A DNA stretch of 6,552 nt, from NCBI GenBank assembly GCA_029946045.1, contig JAQSDS010000084.1, positions 1-6,552 on the forward strand. The letters run 5' to 3'. The DNA comes from Rhodoferax sp. Lineage in GTDB: Bacteria > Pseudomonadota > Gammaproteobacteria > Burkholderiales > Burkholderiaceae_C. The notes beneath the pieces are model-generated. The model was not told the origin of the DNA and made no database searches. It saw only the letters and a list, made by a program, of their open reading frames with translations. The position numbers and the translations under genes were made by a program. Below are positions 1-6,032 of the stretch, one piece after another; position 1 is the stretch's first letter, and every line of letters starts with the position of its first letter.

Positions 1-445
1 GGCCGGCCACGCTCAGCACCGTGGTGATGCTGCTGGCGCCAGGCAGCGGCAGCACTGGCAGCCCGGCCTGACGCGCGTCGGCCACCAGCCGGGCGCCGGG
101 GTCGCTGATGGCGGGTGTGCCGGCATCACTCACATAGGCCACACGCAGGCCTTGGCGCAACCGTTCCAGCACCGTTTGCGCCGCCTGCGCCTCGTTGTGC
201 TGGTGCAGCGCCAGCATCTGCGCTGGCGGCTTGTCGATGCCGTAGGCGCGCAACAGCGCTTGGGTATGGCGCGTGTCCTCGCAGGCGACCAGGTCGGCCA
301 GTTGCAGCACATGCAAGGCGCGCAGGCTAATATCAGCCAGGTTGCCAATGGGCGTGGCCACCACATACAAGGCGCCGCGTGGGTAGTTTTGCTGGCCACA
401 GGCCTGCTGCGCGGCCAGCAGGGCCTGGGCGAAGCTGGCGCTCAC
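1..445 (-). CDS. rsmI: 16S rRNA (cytidine-2'-O-)-methyltransferase RsmI, N-terminal part (runs off left edge)
   Basis: RsmI uses S-adenosylmethionine to 2'-O-methylate C1402 of 16S rRNA in the ribosomal decoding centre; this is family knowledge. The window holds the first 148 residues of a protein usually near 285-300 residues, and the 3' part lies beyond base 1. Seen in the translation are the family's N-terminal signature [13 protein letters not shown] (residues 28-40), CEDTRHT (55-61), the HxHNE stretch near residue 81, [13 protein letters not shown] (105-117) and PLPGASS (133-139). These motifs match the tetrapyrrole-methylase fold of RsmI. The start chosen is GTG at 445-443. It gives a short leader before the conserved core, but it has no good Shine-Dalgarno, and in-frame TTG codons just upstream are possible alternatives. 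It is divergent from yraN with 23 bp between start codons, as in the E. coli yraL/yraN neighbourhood. Identity is secure; the exact start is not. Confidence 0.95.
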   Translation of the reverse strand, partial: MSASFAQALLAAQQACGQQNYPRGALYVVATPIGNLADISLRALHVLQLADLVACEDTRHTQALLRAYGIDKPPAQMLALHQHNEAQAAQTVLERLRQGLRVAYVSDAGTPAISDPGARLVADARQAGLPVLPLPGASSITTVLSVAG

Positions 446-452
446 CGGAGTC

Positions 453-458
453 AAGGAG
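453..458 (+). promoter_or_regulatory. Shine-Dalgarno for yraN
   Basis: AAGGAG lies 10 nt before the ATG at 469. It favours this start over the in-frame ATG at 379, which would make the gene run 67 bp into the opposing rsmI coding region, and over the TTG at 460, which sits almost on top of the site. The site lies in the 23-bp gap between the divergent rsmI and yraN starts. Confidence 0.6.
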
Positions 459-468
459 CTTGAAGTCA

Positions 469-873
469 ATGGGTATTCCTCTGGTCAAAACGGATAAAGC
501 AGCGCCGTCGCCCAGCACCAAACAGCTGGGCGACCAGGCCGAAGATCTGGCGCTGGCGCATTTGCAGCGCGCCGGTTTGCGACTGCTGGCGCGCAATTAT
601 CGAACCCCGGGGCGCGGTGGTGGCGAAATTGACCTGATCATGCGCGCGCCCGACGGTACCTGTGTTTTTGTCGAGGTGCGCCGACGTGCATCCAGCAGCC
701 ATGGCGGGGCTGCCGCCAGCGTCAGCTGGACCAAGCAAAAGCGCATTGTCTTCGCCGCACGCCATTACCTCATGCGCCTTGGCGCACTGCCGCCCTGTCG
801 TTTTGATGTGGTGGCAGTCCAGGCGGGCACGATTGAGTGGCTGGCGGGTGCCTTTGACGCAGGCGGAATGTAA
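469..873 (+). CDS. yraN: YraN family (UPF0102) protein, predicted nuclease-like fold
   Basis: The product is 134 residues, close to E. coli YraN (131). The family has a restriction-endonuclease-like (PD-(D/E)xK) fold, but its cellular role is not firmly established. Seen: [16 protein letters not shown] (18-33), the family's N-terminal helix; GGEIDLI (51-57) with the presumed acidic metal-site residues E53 and D55; VFVEVRRR (66-73) with E69; GGAAASV (79-85); and CRFDVVAV (110-117). The ExK lysine of the nuclease signature is replaced by R71 (EVR), which as I recall is also so in E. coli YraN, so this is not a defect of this copy. The ATG at 469 is chosen for its upstream AAGGAG and for its fit to family length; a longer frame back to 379 would overlap rsmI. 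The gene precedes the SIS isomerase gene by 73 bp, as yraN precedes diaA in gammaproteobacteria. Family assignment is firm; function is inferred only from the fold. Confidence 0.93.
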   Translation: MGIPLVKTDKAAPSPSTKQLGDQAEDLALAHLQRAGLRLLARNYRTPGRGGGEIDLIMRAPDGTCVFVEVRRRASSSHGGAAASVSWTKQKRIVFAARHYLMRLGALPPCRFDVVAVQAGTIEWLAGAFDAGGM

Positions 874-933
874 GACTTTGCAAAGCCGGGCTTGGCCAGG
901 GTCGTGACAAGCCGCGTATCGGACTTGCGCGGG

Positions 934-939
934 TATCAT
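934..939 (+). promoter_or_regulatory. candidate -10 element for a leaderless or near-leaderless gmhA/diaA transcript
   Basis: TATCAT matches the sigma-70 -10 consensus at five of six positions and ends 7 nt before the A of the ATG at 947, where transcription would be expected to begin. No Shine-Dalgarno is visible before this ATG, which fits a leaderless mRNA. Against it, the hexamer at optimal -35 spacing (911-916, GCCGCG) is a poor match, and GTGACA (904-909) is too far away. This is a weak call from sequence alone. Confidence 0.3.
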
Positions 940-946
940 TGCGGCC

Positions 947-1531
947 ATGCTGCAACAACGTATCCAACAACATTTCATCGACAGTGCCGACCTGAAATAC
1001 CAGGCCGCGCCGCTGCTCAGTCAAGTCATTGCCGACGCCGTGCAGGCACTCATGGCCTGTGTCACCAGCGGTGGCAAGGTGCTGAGTTGTGGCAATGGGG
1101 GTTCGGCCGCCGATGCCCAGCACTTTTCGGCAGAATTTGTCGGCCGCTTCGAGCGCGAGCGCCCGGAGCTGGCGGCCATTGCCCTCACCACCGACAGCTC
1201 GATCCTGACGGCCATCGCCAACGACTACGATTTCACCCACGTTTTTTCGCGCCAGGTGCGGGCCCTGGGGCAACCCGGCGACGTGCTGCTGGCCATCACC
1301 ACCAGTGGCAATTCGGCCAACGTGCTGGCGGCCATCGAGGCCGCGCACCAGCGCGACATGGTGGTCATTGGCCTGAGCGGGCGCGGCGGCGGCAAGATGG
1401 TGCAGGCGCTGCGCGATACCGATGTGCATATTTGTGTACCCCATGACCGCACCGCGCGCATCCAGGAAGTGCATCTGCTCACCCTGCATTGCCTGTGCGA
1501 TGCAGTCGACACCCTGTTACTTGGCGATTAG
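947..1531 (+). CDS. gmhA: SIS-domain phosphoheptose isomerase (GmhA/DiaA family)
   Basis: Cytosolic SIS-fold protein, 194 residues. GmhA converts sedoheptulose 7-phosphate to D-glycero-D-manno-heptose 7-phosphate, the first step to the ADP-heptose of the LPS core. Its paralogue DiaA instead binds DnaA and stimulates replication initiation in E. coli. Seen: the sugar-phosphate loop [13 protein letters not shown] (48-60), TTDSS (81-85), TANDY-like IANDYDF (90-96), the second phosphate loop TTSGNS (118-123), and [15 protein letters not shown] (171-185). The overall sequence and both ends resemble E. coli DiaA, as does the locus (yraN before, dolP after). However, the four zinc ligands of GmhA are all present (H59, E63, Q173, H181), whereas E. 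coli DiaA lacks the second and fourth. The equivalent Pseudomonas gene at this locus is annotated gmhA. I therefore favour isomerase activity, with DiaA-like DnaA binding possible. The ATG lacks a Shine-Dalgarno. dolP follows after 11 nt. Confidence 0.9.
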   Translation: MLQQRIQQHFIDSADLKYQAAPLLSQVIADAVQALMACVTSGGKVLSCGNGGSAADAQHFSAEFVGRFERERPELAAIALTTDSSILTAIANDYDFTHVFSRQVRALGQPGDVLLAITTSGNSANVLAAIEAAHQRDMVVIGLSGRGGGKMVQALRDTDVHICVPHDRTARIQEVHLLTLHCLCDAVDTLLLGD

Positions 1532-1534
1532 GAA
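1530..1534 (+). promoter_or_regulatory. dolP ribosome-binding site overlapping the upstream stop codon
   Basis: AGGAA overlaps the TAG stop of the SIS gene (1529-1531) and stands 8 nt before the dolP ATG at 1543. The arrangement suggests translational coupling and selects this ATG over the in-frame upstream one at 1489, which lies inside the previous gene and would put 18 non-signal residues before the lipoprotein signal peptide. Confidence 0.55.
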
Positions 1535-1542
1535 AATACCTC

Positions 1543-2181
1543 ATGAAATTTGTCAGTTTAAAACTCCTCTCCACGGTTCTCGTCGCTGCCAGCTTGGGTG
1601 GCGCCTTGAGCGCCTGCGCGCCTATCGTGGTAGGTGGCGCGGTCATGGGTTCGATGGTGGCCACCGATAGGCGCACCTCCGGGGCGCAACTTGAAGACGA
1701 AGGCATCGAACTGCGCGGCGCCAGCCGCATTCGTGACAACTTGGGCGAGCGTGGCCATATCAACGTCAACAGCTACAACCGTCGTGTTCTGCTGACCGGC
1801 GAAGTCCCGAGCGCGCAAGACAAGCAACTGGTAGAGCAGATCGTGACACGGGTCGACAACGTGCAGTCGGTGGTGAATGAACTGGCGGTGCTGGGCAATG
1901 CCAGCCTGACGCAGCGCTCCTCAGACACACTGGTCACCGGCCGCATCAAAGCGGCCATGGTGGATGCCCGAGACCTTTTTGCCAACGCGTTCAAGGTGGT
2001 CACCGAGCGCGGAACCACTTACCTGATGGGCCGTGTTACCCAGCGTGAGGCTGATCGTGCCACCGAAATTGCCCGCAGCACGCCCGGCGTGCAAAAGGTG
2101 GTCCGCGTCTTTGAGATCATCACCGAAGACGAGCTGCGCAACCTGTTGCCCAAGCCGGCAGCAAATGAGGCCAAAAAATAA
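1543..2181 (+). CDS. dolP: dual BON-domain outer-membrane lipoprotein, DolP-like
   Basis: DolP (formerly YraP) is an outer-membrane lipoprotein that supports envelope integrity; in E. coli it binds anionic phospholipid, localises to the division site and affects the BAM complex. This product is 212 residues (E. coli 191). Seen: a basic-hydrophobic signal peptide (1-24) ending in the lipobox LSAC with acylated C25 and Ala at +2, which lacks the Asp that retains lipoproteins in the inner membrane; a Gly-rich stretch (28-37); the DolP-like segment TSGAQLEDEGIELR (45-58); BON1 at about 52-117 with RVLLTGEVPS (81-90); and BON2 at about 130-195 with TTYLMGRVTQREAD (158-171) and PGVQKVVRVFEII (181-193). 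A polar, lysine-ended tail follows (203-212). It lies 11 nt after the SIS gene, as dolP follows diaA in enterobacteria. Its stop is only 6 bp from the stop of the convergent oxidoreductase gene. Confidence 0.93.
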   Translation: MKFVSLKLLSTVLVAASLGGALSACAPIVVGGAVMGSMVATDRRTSGAQLEDEGIELRGASRIRDNLGERGHINVNSYNRRVLLTGEVPSAQDKQLVEQIVTRVDNVQSVVNELAVLGNASLTQRSSDTLVTGRIKAAMVDARDLFANAFKVVTERGTTYLMGRVTQREADRATEIARSTPGVQKVVRVFEIITEDELRNLLPKPAANEAKK

Positions 2182-2187
2182 GCTGGA

Positions 2188-3099
2188 TCAGCGTAGCCGT
2201 TTGATCAGGCTGGAGGTGTCCCAGCGGCGTCCGCCCATGTCCTGCACGTCGGCATAAAACTGGTCCACCAGGGCGGTCACTGGCAGGCGGGCGCCATTGC
2301 GCCGGGCTTCGTCCAGCACCAGCCCGAGGTCCTTGCGCATCCAGTCCACGGCAAAACCAAAGTCGAACTGGTCGGCCACCATGGTTTTGCCGCGGTTGTC
2401 CATTTGCCAGCTTTGGGCCGCACCCTTGCCAATCACCTCGAGCACCTGGTTCATGTCGAGTCCGGCTTTTCCGCCAAAGGCAATGGCTTCAGCCAGGCCC
2501 TGCACCATGCCGGCAATGCAGATTTGGTTGACCATTTTGGCCAGTTGTCCGGCACCGCTGGCACCCAGGTAAGTCACGGCTTTTGAAAACGCCATGGCCA
2601 CCGCCTGGGCGGCATCGAACGCAGCCTGGTCGCCACCGCACATGACCGTGAGGGCACCGTTCTGGGCGCCGGCCTGGCCGCCCGAGACCGGTGCATCGAC
2701 AAAATGCAGTCCCTGGGCCTGCGCTGTTGCATGGAGTTGGCGCGCCAGATCGGCAGAGGCGGTAGTGTGGTCCACCAGCACCGCGCCTGGCTTCATGCCG
2801 GCAAAGGCACCGTCGGCACCCAGCACCACGCTGCGCAAATCGGCATCGTTGCCGACACAGCAAAACACCAGATCAGCATCTTGTACCGCCTGGCGTGGTG
2901 TGGGCGCATAGTTCAGCTGATTGGCTTTGCCAACGGCGGCCGCGTACTCGGCACACCAATCGATGGCCTTGGCCACCGTGCGGTTGTACACAGTGACCTG
3001 GTGGCCAGCGCGCGCCAAATGGCCGGCCATGGGGTAACCCATCACGCCAAGGCCCAAAAAGGCAACGCGTCGGGCTGGGGTGGGCTCGTAAGTTCTCAT
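2188..3099 (-). CDS. NAD(P)-dependent oxidoreductase, beta-hydroxyacid dehydrogenase (3-hydroxyisobutyrate dehydrogenase-like) family
   Basis: A 303-residue cytosolic dehydrogenase of the family that includes 3-hydroxyisobutyrate dehydrogenase, tartronate semialdehyde reductase (GarR/GlxR) and glyoxylate/succinate-semialdehyde reductases. Numbered from the ATG at 3099. Seen: Rossmann loop GLGVMG (16-21), VYNRT at the end of the second strand (37-41), where Arg rather than an acidic residue suggests NADPH preference; the substrate signature DAPVSGG (135-141); GAGQLAKMVNQ (182-192) with the presumed catalytic K188 and N191; and WMRKDLGLVLDEA (253-265), the C-terminal helical-domain motif. The natural substrate cannot be told from sequence. 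The ATG at 3099 is preferred over an in-frame TTG at 3129, which lies upstream of the pilU stop; GGAGAA (3109-3114) supports the ATG. The gene follows pilU after 22 nt on the same strand and probably shares its transcript. Family assignment is firm. Confidence 0.9.
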   Translation of the reverse strand: MRTYEPTPARRVAFLGLGVMGYPMAGHLARAGHQVTVYNRTVAKAIDWCAEYAAAVGKANQLNYAPTPRQAVQDADLVFCCVGNDADLRSVVLGADGAFAGMKPGAVLVDHTTASADLARQLHATAQAQGLHFVDAPVSGGQAGAQNGALTVMCGGDQAAFDAAQAVAMAFSKAVTYLGASGAGQLAKMVNQICIAGMVQGLAEAIAFGGKAGLDMNQVLEVIGKGAAQSWQMDNRGKTMVADQFDFGFAVDWMRKDLGLVLDEARRNGARLPVTALVDQFYADVQDMGGRRWDTSSLIKRLR

Positions 3100-3108
3100 G
3101 CTGGCAAG

Positions 3109-3114
3109 TTCTCC
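3109..3114 (-). promoter_or_regulatory. Shine-Dalgarno for the oxidoreductase gene
   Basis: GGAGAA on the minus strand lies 9 nt before the ATG at 3099-3097 and just after the pilU stop codon (3124-3122). It selects this ATG over the TTG at 3129, which would give ten extra N-terminal residues not expected in the family. Confidence 0.55.
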
Positions 3115-3121
3115 GGGACGG

Positions 3122-4258
3122 TTAAACAATACTGAAATTTTCGGTGCCGGCGCTCAGGTCCTGGGACTTGCCGCGCTGGCTGTTGAGTTTGATTTGTAGC
3201 CGCAGGTCGTTCACCGAGTCGGCGTTGCGCAGCGCGTCTTCGTAGCTGATCTGGTTGGACTCGTAGCCGTCAAACAGCGCCTGGTCAAAGGTCTGCATGC
3301 CGATGTTGCGGCTTTTCTTCATGACCTCTTTGATCTCGGCGACTTCGCCCTTGAAGATCAGGTCGGAAATCAGCGGCGAATTGAGCAGGATCTCGACCAC
3401 GGCCAGGCGCCCCTTGCCGTCTTGTTTGGGCACCAGACGCTGCGACACCAGCGCCTTGAGGTTGAGCGACAGGTCCATCAAAAGTTGCGCGCGACGCTCT
3501 TCGGGGAAGAAGTTGATGATCCGGCCCAGCGCCTGGTTGGAACTGTTGGCGTGTAAGGTGGCCAGGCACAGGTGACCGGTTTCGGCAAAAGCCACGGCGT
3601 GCTCCATGGTTTCGCGGTCGCGGATCTCGCCCATCAAAATCACATCGGGGGCTTGGCGCAAGGTGTTCTTCAGCGCGGCTTCCCAGCTATCGGTGTCGAT
3701 GCCGACCTCGCGCTGCGTGACCACGCAGTTCTTGTGCGGATGGACAAACTCGATCGGGTCTTCAACGGTGATGATGTGGCCATAGGTGGACTGGTTGCGC
3801 CAGTCCACCATGGCCGCCAGCGTGGTCGACTTGCCCGAACCGGTGGCGCCAACCAAAATACACAAGCCACGTTTGGTGGTGACCACGTCTTTCAGAATCG
3901 GCGGCAGACCGAGGCTGTCGATACTGGGCAGCGTCATGGGAATGGTCCGCAACACCATGCCCACCTTGCTTTGCTGCATGAAGGCGTTGACCCGGAAGCG
4001 CCCCAGACCAGGCGGCGCAATGGCGAAGTTGCACTCTTTGGTGCGCTCGAACTCGGCCACTTGTTTGTCGCTCATGATGGAGCGCGCCAGCGCCAGCGTG
4101 TGGCCTTCGTTGAGTGGCTGGGGCGACACCTTGGTGACCTTGCCGTCGACCTTGATGGCGGGCGGAAACTCGGCCGTGATGAACAGGTCGGAGCCGCCGC
4201 GCCCGGTCATCAGTTTGAGCAGGTCGGTAATGAAAGAAGTGGCTTGATCGCGTTCCAT
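3122..4258 (-). CDS. pilU: type IV pilus retraction ATPase PilU
   Basis: PilU is a hexameric cytoplasmic ATPase of the PilT/GspE superfamily. It works with PilT at the base of the type IV pilus to depolymerise the pilus and add retraction force. The product is 378 residues, the usual PilU size. Seen: N-terminal PAS-like part with GGSDLFITAEFPPAIKVDG (21-39); GRFRVNAF (86-93); Walker A GATGSGKST (137-145) with K143; Asp box VEDPIEF (165-171); Walker B VILMGEIRD (206-214) with catalytic E211; His box TGHLCLATLHANS (227-239); and the arm GMQTFDQALF (320-329). It is told from PilT by FFPEERRAQLL (250-260), by the longer hydrophilic tail (about 345-378), and by lack of the AIRNLIRE motif. It starts 4 nt after the pilT stop, with its ribosome-binding site overlapping that stop. 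All ATPase motifs are intact, so it should be functional. Confidence 0.96.
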   Translation of the reverse strand: MERDQATSFITDLLKLMTGRGGSDLFITAEFPPAIKVDGKVTKVSPQPLNEGHTLALARSIMSDKQVAEFERTKECNFAIAPPGLGRFRVNAFMQQSKVGMVLRTIPMTLPSIDSLGLPPILKDVVTTKRGLCILVGATGSGKSTTLAAMVDWRNQSTYGHIITVEDPIEFVHPHKNCVVTQREVGIDTDSWEAALKNTLRQAPDVILMGEIRDRETMEHAVAFAETGHLCLATLHANSSNQALGRIINFFPEERRAQLLMDLSLNLKALVSQRLVPKQDGKGRLAVVEILLNSPLISDLIFKGEVAEIKEVMKKSRNIGMQTFDQALFDGYESNQISYEDALRNADSVNDLRLQIKLNSQRGKSQDLSAGTENFSIV

Positions 4259-4262
4259 AAGG

Positions 4263-4269
4263 TCACCCT
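4263..4269 (-). promoter_or_regulatory. pilU ribosome-binding site overlapping the pilT stop
   Basis: AGGGTGA on the minus strand contains the pilT TGA stop (4265-4263) and sits 4 nt before the pilU ATG (4258-4256). A ribosome ending pilT would be placed to restart on pilU, which suggests coupled synthesis of the two motor proteins. Confidence 0.55.
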
Positions 4270-5306
4270 GGGAAGTTTTCTGGGATTTTGGCCTTGGTGC
4301 GGGCTTCGGCCGGACTGATGATGTTGCGCCGCACCAGGTCGGTCAGGTTCTGGTCGAGGGTTTGCATGCCCACGTTGTTGCCGGTCTGGATACTCGAATA
4401 CATTTGCGCCACCTTGGCCTCGCGAATCAGGTTGCGGATGGCACTGGTGCCCAGCATGATCTCGTGCGCTGCCACCCGGCCCTGGCCGTCCTTGGTTTTG
4501 CACAGGGTCTGCGAGATCACGGCTTGCAGCGATTCGCTGAGCATGGCGCGGATCATTTCTTTTTCGGCGGCGGGGAACACGTCAATGATCCGGTCAATGG
4601 TCTTGGCCGCGCTCGAGGTGTGTAGCGTGCCAAACACCAGGTGCCCGGTTTCGGCAGCGGTCATGGCCAGCCGGATGGTTTCGAGGTCGCGCATTTCACC
4701 CACCAGAATCGCGTCCGGGTCTTCGCGCAGCGCTGATCTGAGCGCGTTGGCAAAGCTTTGCGTGTGGGGGCCCACCTCGCGCTGGTTGATCAGGCATTTT
4801 TTGGAATCGTGGACAAACTCAATCGGGTCTTCGACTGTCAAGATGTGGCCGAACTCGTTTTCATTGAGGTAATTCACCATGGCCGCCAGGGTGGTGGACT
4901 TGCCTGAGCCCGTGGGGCCGGTCACCAGAACCATGCCGCGCGGCTTGAGTGCCAGCTCGGCAAAAATTTTGGGGCAGTTGAGTTGCTCGAGCGTCAGAAT
5001 TTTGCTGGGAATGGTACGAAACACGGCACCGGCGCCCCGGTTCTGGTTGAAGGCGTTGACCCGAAAGCGCGCCAGGCCTTCAATTTCAAACGAAAAGTCG
5101 ATCTCCAGAAACTCTTCGTAGCGCTTGCGTTGCGCGTCGTTCATGATGTCGTACACCATGGCGTGCACCTGCTTGTGGTCAAGCGGCTCCACGTTGATGC
5201 GCCGGACATCGCCGTGGACCCGGATCATGGGCGGGAGTCCCGCCGACAAATGCAAATCGGATGCTTTGTTCTTGACGCTGAAAGCCAGCAATTGGGTAAT
5301 GTCCAC
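4263..5306 (-). CDS. pilT: type IV pilus retraction ATPase PilT
   Basis: PilT is the main pilus retraction motor, a hexameric cytoplasmic ATPase that drives twitching motility and, in competent species, DNA uptake. The product is 347 residues (typical 344-347). Seen: MDITQLLAFSVKNKASDLHLSAG-type N-terminus (1-23) with the PilT SDLHLS motif; ARFRVNAF (79-86); Walker A GPTGSGKST (130-138) with K136; Asp box VEDPIEF (158-164); Walker B AILVGEMRD (199-207) with E204; His box TGHLVFGTLHTSS (220-232) with H222 and H229; and AIRNLIRE (289-296), the C-terminal motif known to be needed for retraction by PilT. The residue after that motif is Ala rather than the common Gly. The start is GTG at 5306-5304, supported by AAGGGA at 5312-5317 with 5 nt spacing. 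It is the first gene of the leftward pilT-pilU-oxidoreductase set and diverges from yggS across 33 bp. Confidence 0.97.
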   Translation of the reverse strand: MDITQLLAFSVKNKASDLHLSAGLPPMIRVHGDVRRINVEPLDHKQVHAMVYDIMNDAQRKRYEEFLEIDFSFEIEGLARFRVNAFNQNRGAGAVFRTIPSKILTLEQLNCPKIFAELALKPRGMVLVTGPTGSGKSTTLAAMVNYLNENEFGHILTVEDPIEFVHDSKKCLINQREVGPHTQSFANALRSALREDPDAILVGEMRDLETIRLAMTAAETGHLVFGTLHTSSAAKTIDRIIDVFPAAEKEMIRAMLSESLQAVISQTLCKTKDGQGRVAAHEIMLGTSAIRNLIREAKVAQMYSSIQTGNNVGMQTLDQNLTDLVRRNIISPAEARTKAKIPENFPG

Positions 5307-5339
5307 AGGGGTCCCTTTTGTTTGTTACGCTTGGCAATT
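5307..5339. promoter_or_regulatory. compact divergent promoter region between pilT and yggS
   Basis: Only 33 bp separate the two start codons, so at least one promoter must reach into coding sequence or the gene must be read from farther away. For pilT, a good ribosome-binding site (AAGGGA, minus strand 5312-5317) is present, and CATAAT on the minus strand (5337-5342), overlapping the yggS start codon, matches five of six -10 positions but has no convincing -35. For yggS there is no clear Shine-Dalgarno and only weak -10 candidates near 5325-5331. The presence of regulation here follows from the layout; the specific elements are uncertain. Confidence 0.35.
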
Positions 5340-6032
5340 ATGACCAAGATTTCAACACAACTTAGCGCTGTGCATGAGCGCATGCATGCCGCCTGCCGGG
5401 CGGCTGGGCGGCCACCCGAAGCGGTGGCACTCCTGGCCGTTTCCAAAACCTTTGGTGCGGATGCGGTGCAGGCTGCTTTCGAGGCCGGACAGACCGCTTT
5501 TGGCGAGAACTACATTCAGGAAGCCGTTGAGAAAATCAGCGCGCTCAAGCACCTGCCGCTGGTGTGGCACTGCATCGGGCCGCTCCAGAGCAACAAGACC
5601 CGCCTGGTGGCCGAACACTTTGACTGGGTGCATACGGTGGACCGCCTCAAGATTGCCCAGCGCCTGAGCGAGCAGCGCCCTGTGGGCTTGCGGCCACTGC
5701 AGGTGTGCATCCAGGTCAATGTCGATGCTGGGCCGACCAAGGCGGGCGTGCCACCCGACCAAGCACTGGTGCTGGCGCAGGCCGTGGCGGGTTTGCCGCG
5801 GCTGCAGTTGCGGGGACTCATGTGCATCCCGGAGCCCGCGTCCGACCACGCCACGGCCTGCCAGGTGTTCGAGCGGGCCAGGGCGCTGCTGACTGATTTG
5901 AATGCACAGGGGCTCAAGCTCGACACCCTGTCGATGGGCATGAGTGCCGACCTGGAGGCCGCCATTGCCTCGGGCAGCACGCTGGTGCGGGTGGGTTCGG
6001 CTATTTTTGGCACCAGGCACTACCCGGCCTGA
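5340..6032 (+). CDS. yggS: YggS/PROSC family pyridoxal-phosphate-binding protein (PLP homeostasis protein)
   Basis: YggS-family proteins carry PLP on a lysine in an alanine-racemase-like TIM barrel, with no known catalytic activity. They help balance vitamin B6 pools, and loss disturbs amino- and keto-acid metabolism. The product is 230 residues (E. coli 234). Seen: LLAVSKT (31-37) with the PLP lysine K36; FGENYIQEA (54-62); WHCIGPLQSNKTR (76-88); QVNVDAGPTKAG (125-136); LRGLMCIP (157-164); the phosphate-binding SMGMSADLEAAI (198-209); and LVRVGSAIFGTR (215-226). All family signatures are intact. The ATG at 5340 gives the family N-terminus; the open frame upstream is only the antisense of pilT. 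A yggS next to pilT is a familiar pairing in proteobacteria. Its last 13 bp overlap the end of the convergent EAL gene. Confidence 0.96.
   Translation: MTKISTQLSAVHERMHAACRAAGRPPEAVALLAVSKTFGADAVQAAFEAGQTAFGENYIQEAVEKISALKHLPLVWHCIGPLQSNKTRLVAEHFDWVHTVDRLKIAQRLSEQRPVGLRPLQVCIQVNVDAGPTKAGVPPDQALVLAQAVAGLPRLQLRGLMCIPEPASDHATACQVFERARALLTDLNAQGLKLDTLSMGMSADLEAAIASGSTLVRVGSAIFGTRHYPA

Noticed and set aside
379..468. Earlier start for yraN at 379
   Set aside because: It would overlap the rsmI coding region, adds non-family residues, and lacks the AAGGAG present before 469.
876..885. Perfect 10-bp palindrome CTTTGCAAAG after the yraN stop
   Set aside because: It is short, without a loop or T run, and there is no second copy or known operator match to support a binding site.
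770..1489. 239-codon minus-strand open frame opposite yraN and the SIS gene
   Set aside because: It overlaps two well-identified genes on the other strand, and its product resembles no family; a codon-bias shadow.
3572..4318. 248-codon open frame on the plus strand opposite pilU
   Set aside because: It is wholly antisense to an intact pilU and shows no recognised domain. Long antisense frames are expected in GC-rich coding DNA.
3780..4930. Similar DNA around the Walker A regions of pilU and pilT as a possible repeat
   Set aside because: The likeness is explained by the two genes being paralogues of one ATPase family; it is not a separate repeat element.
4983..5339. In-frame N-terminal extension of yggS by 119 codons
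   Set aside because: The extension is antisense to pilT, and YggS proteins begin at the equivalent of the ATG at 5340.
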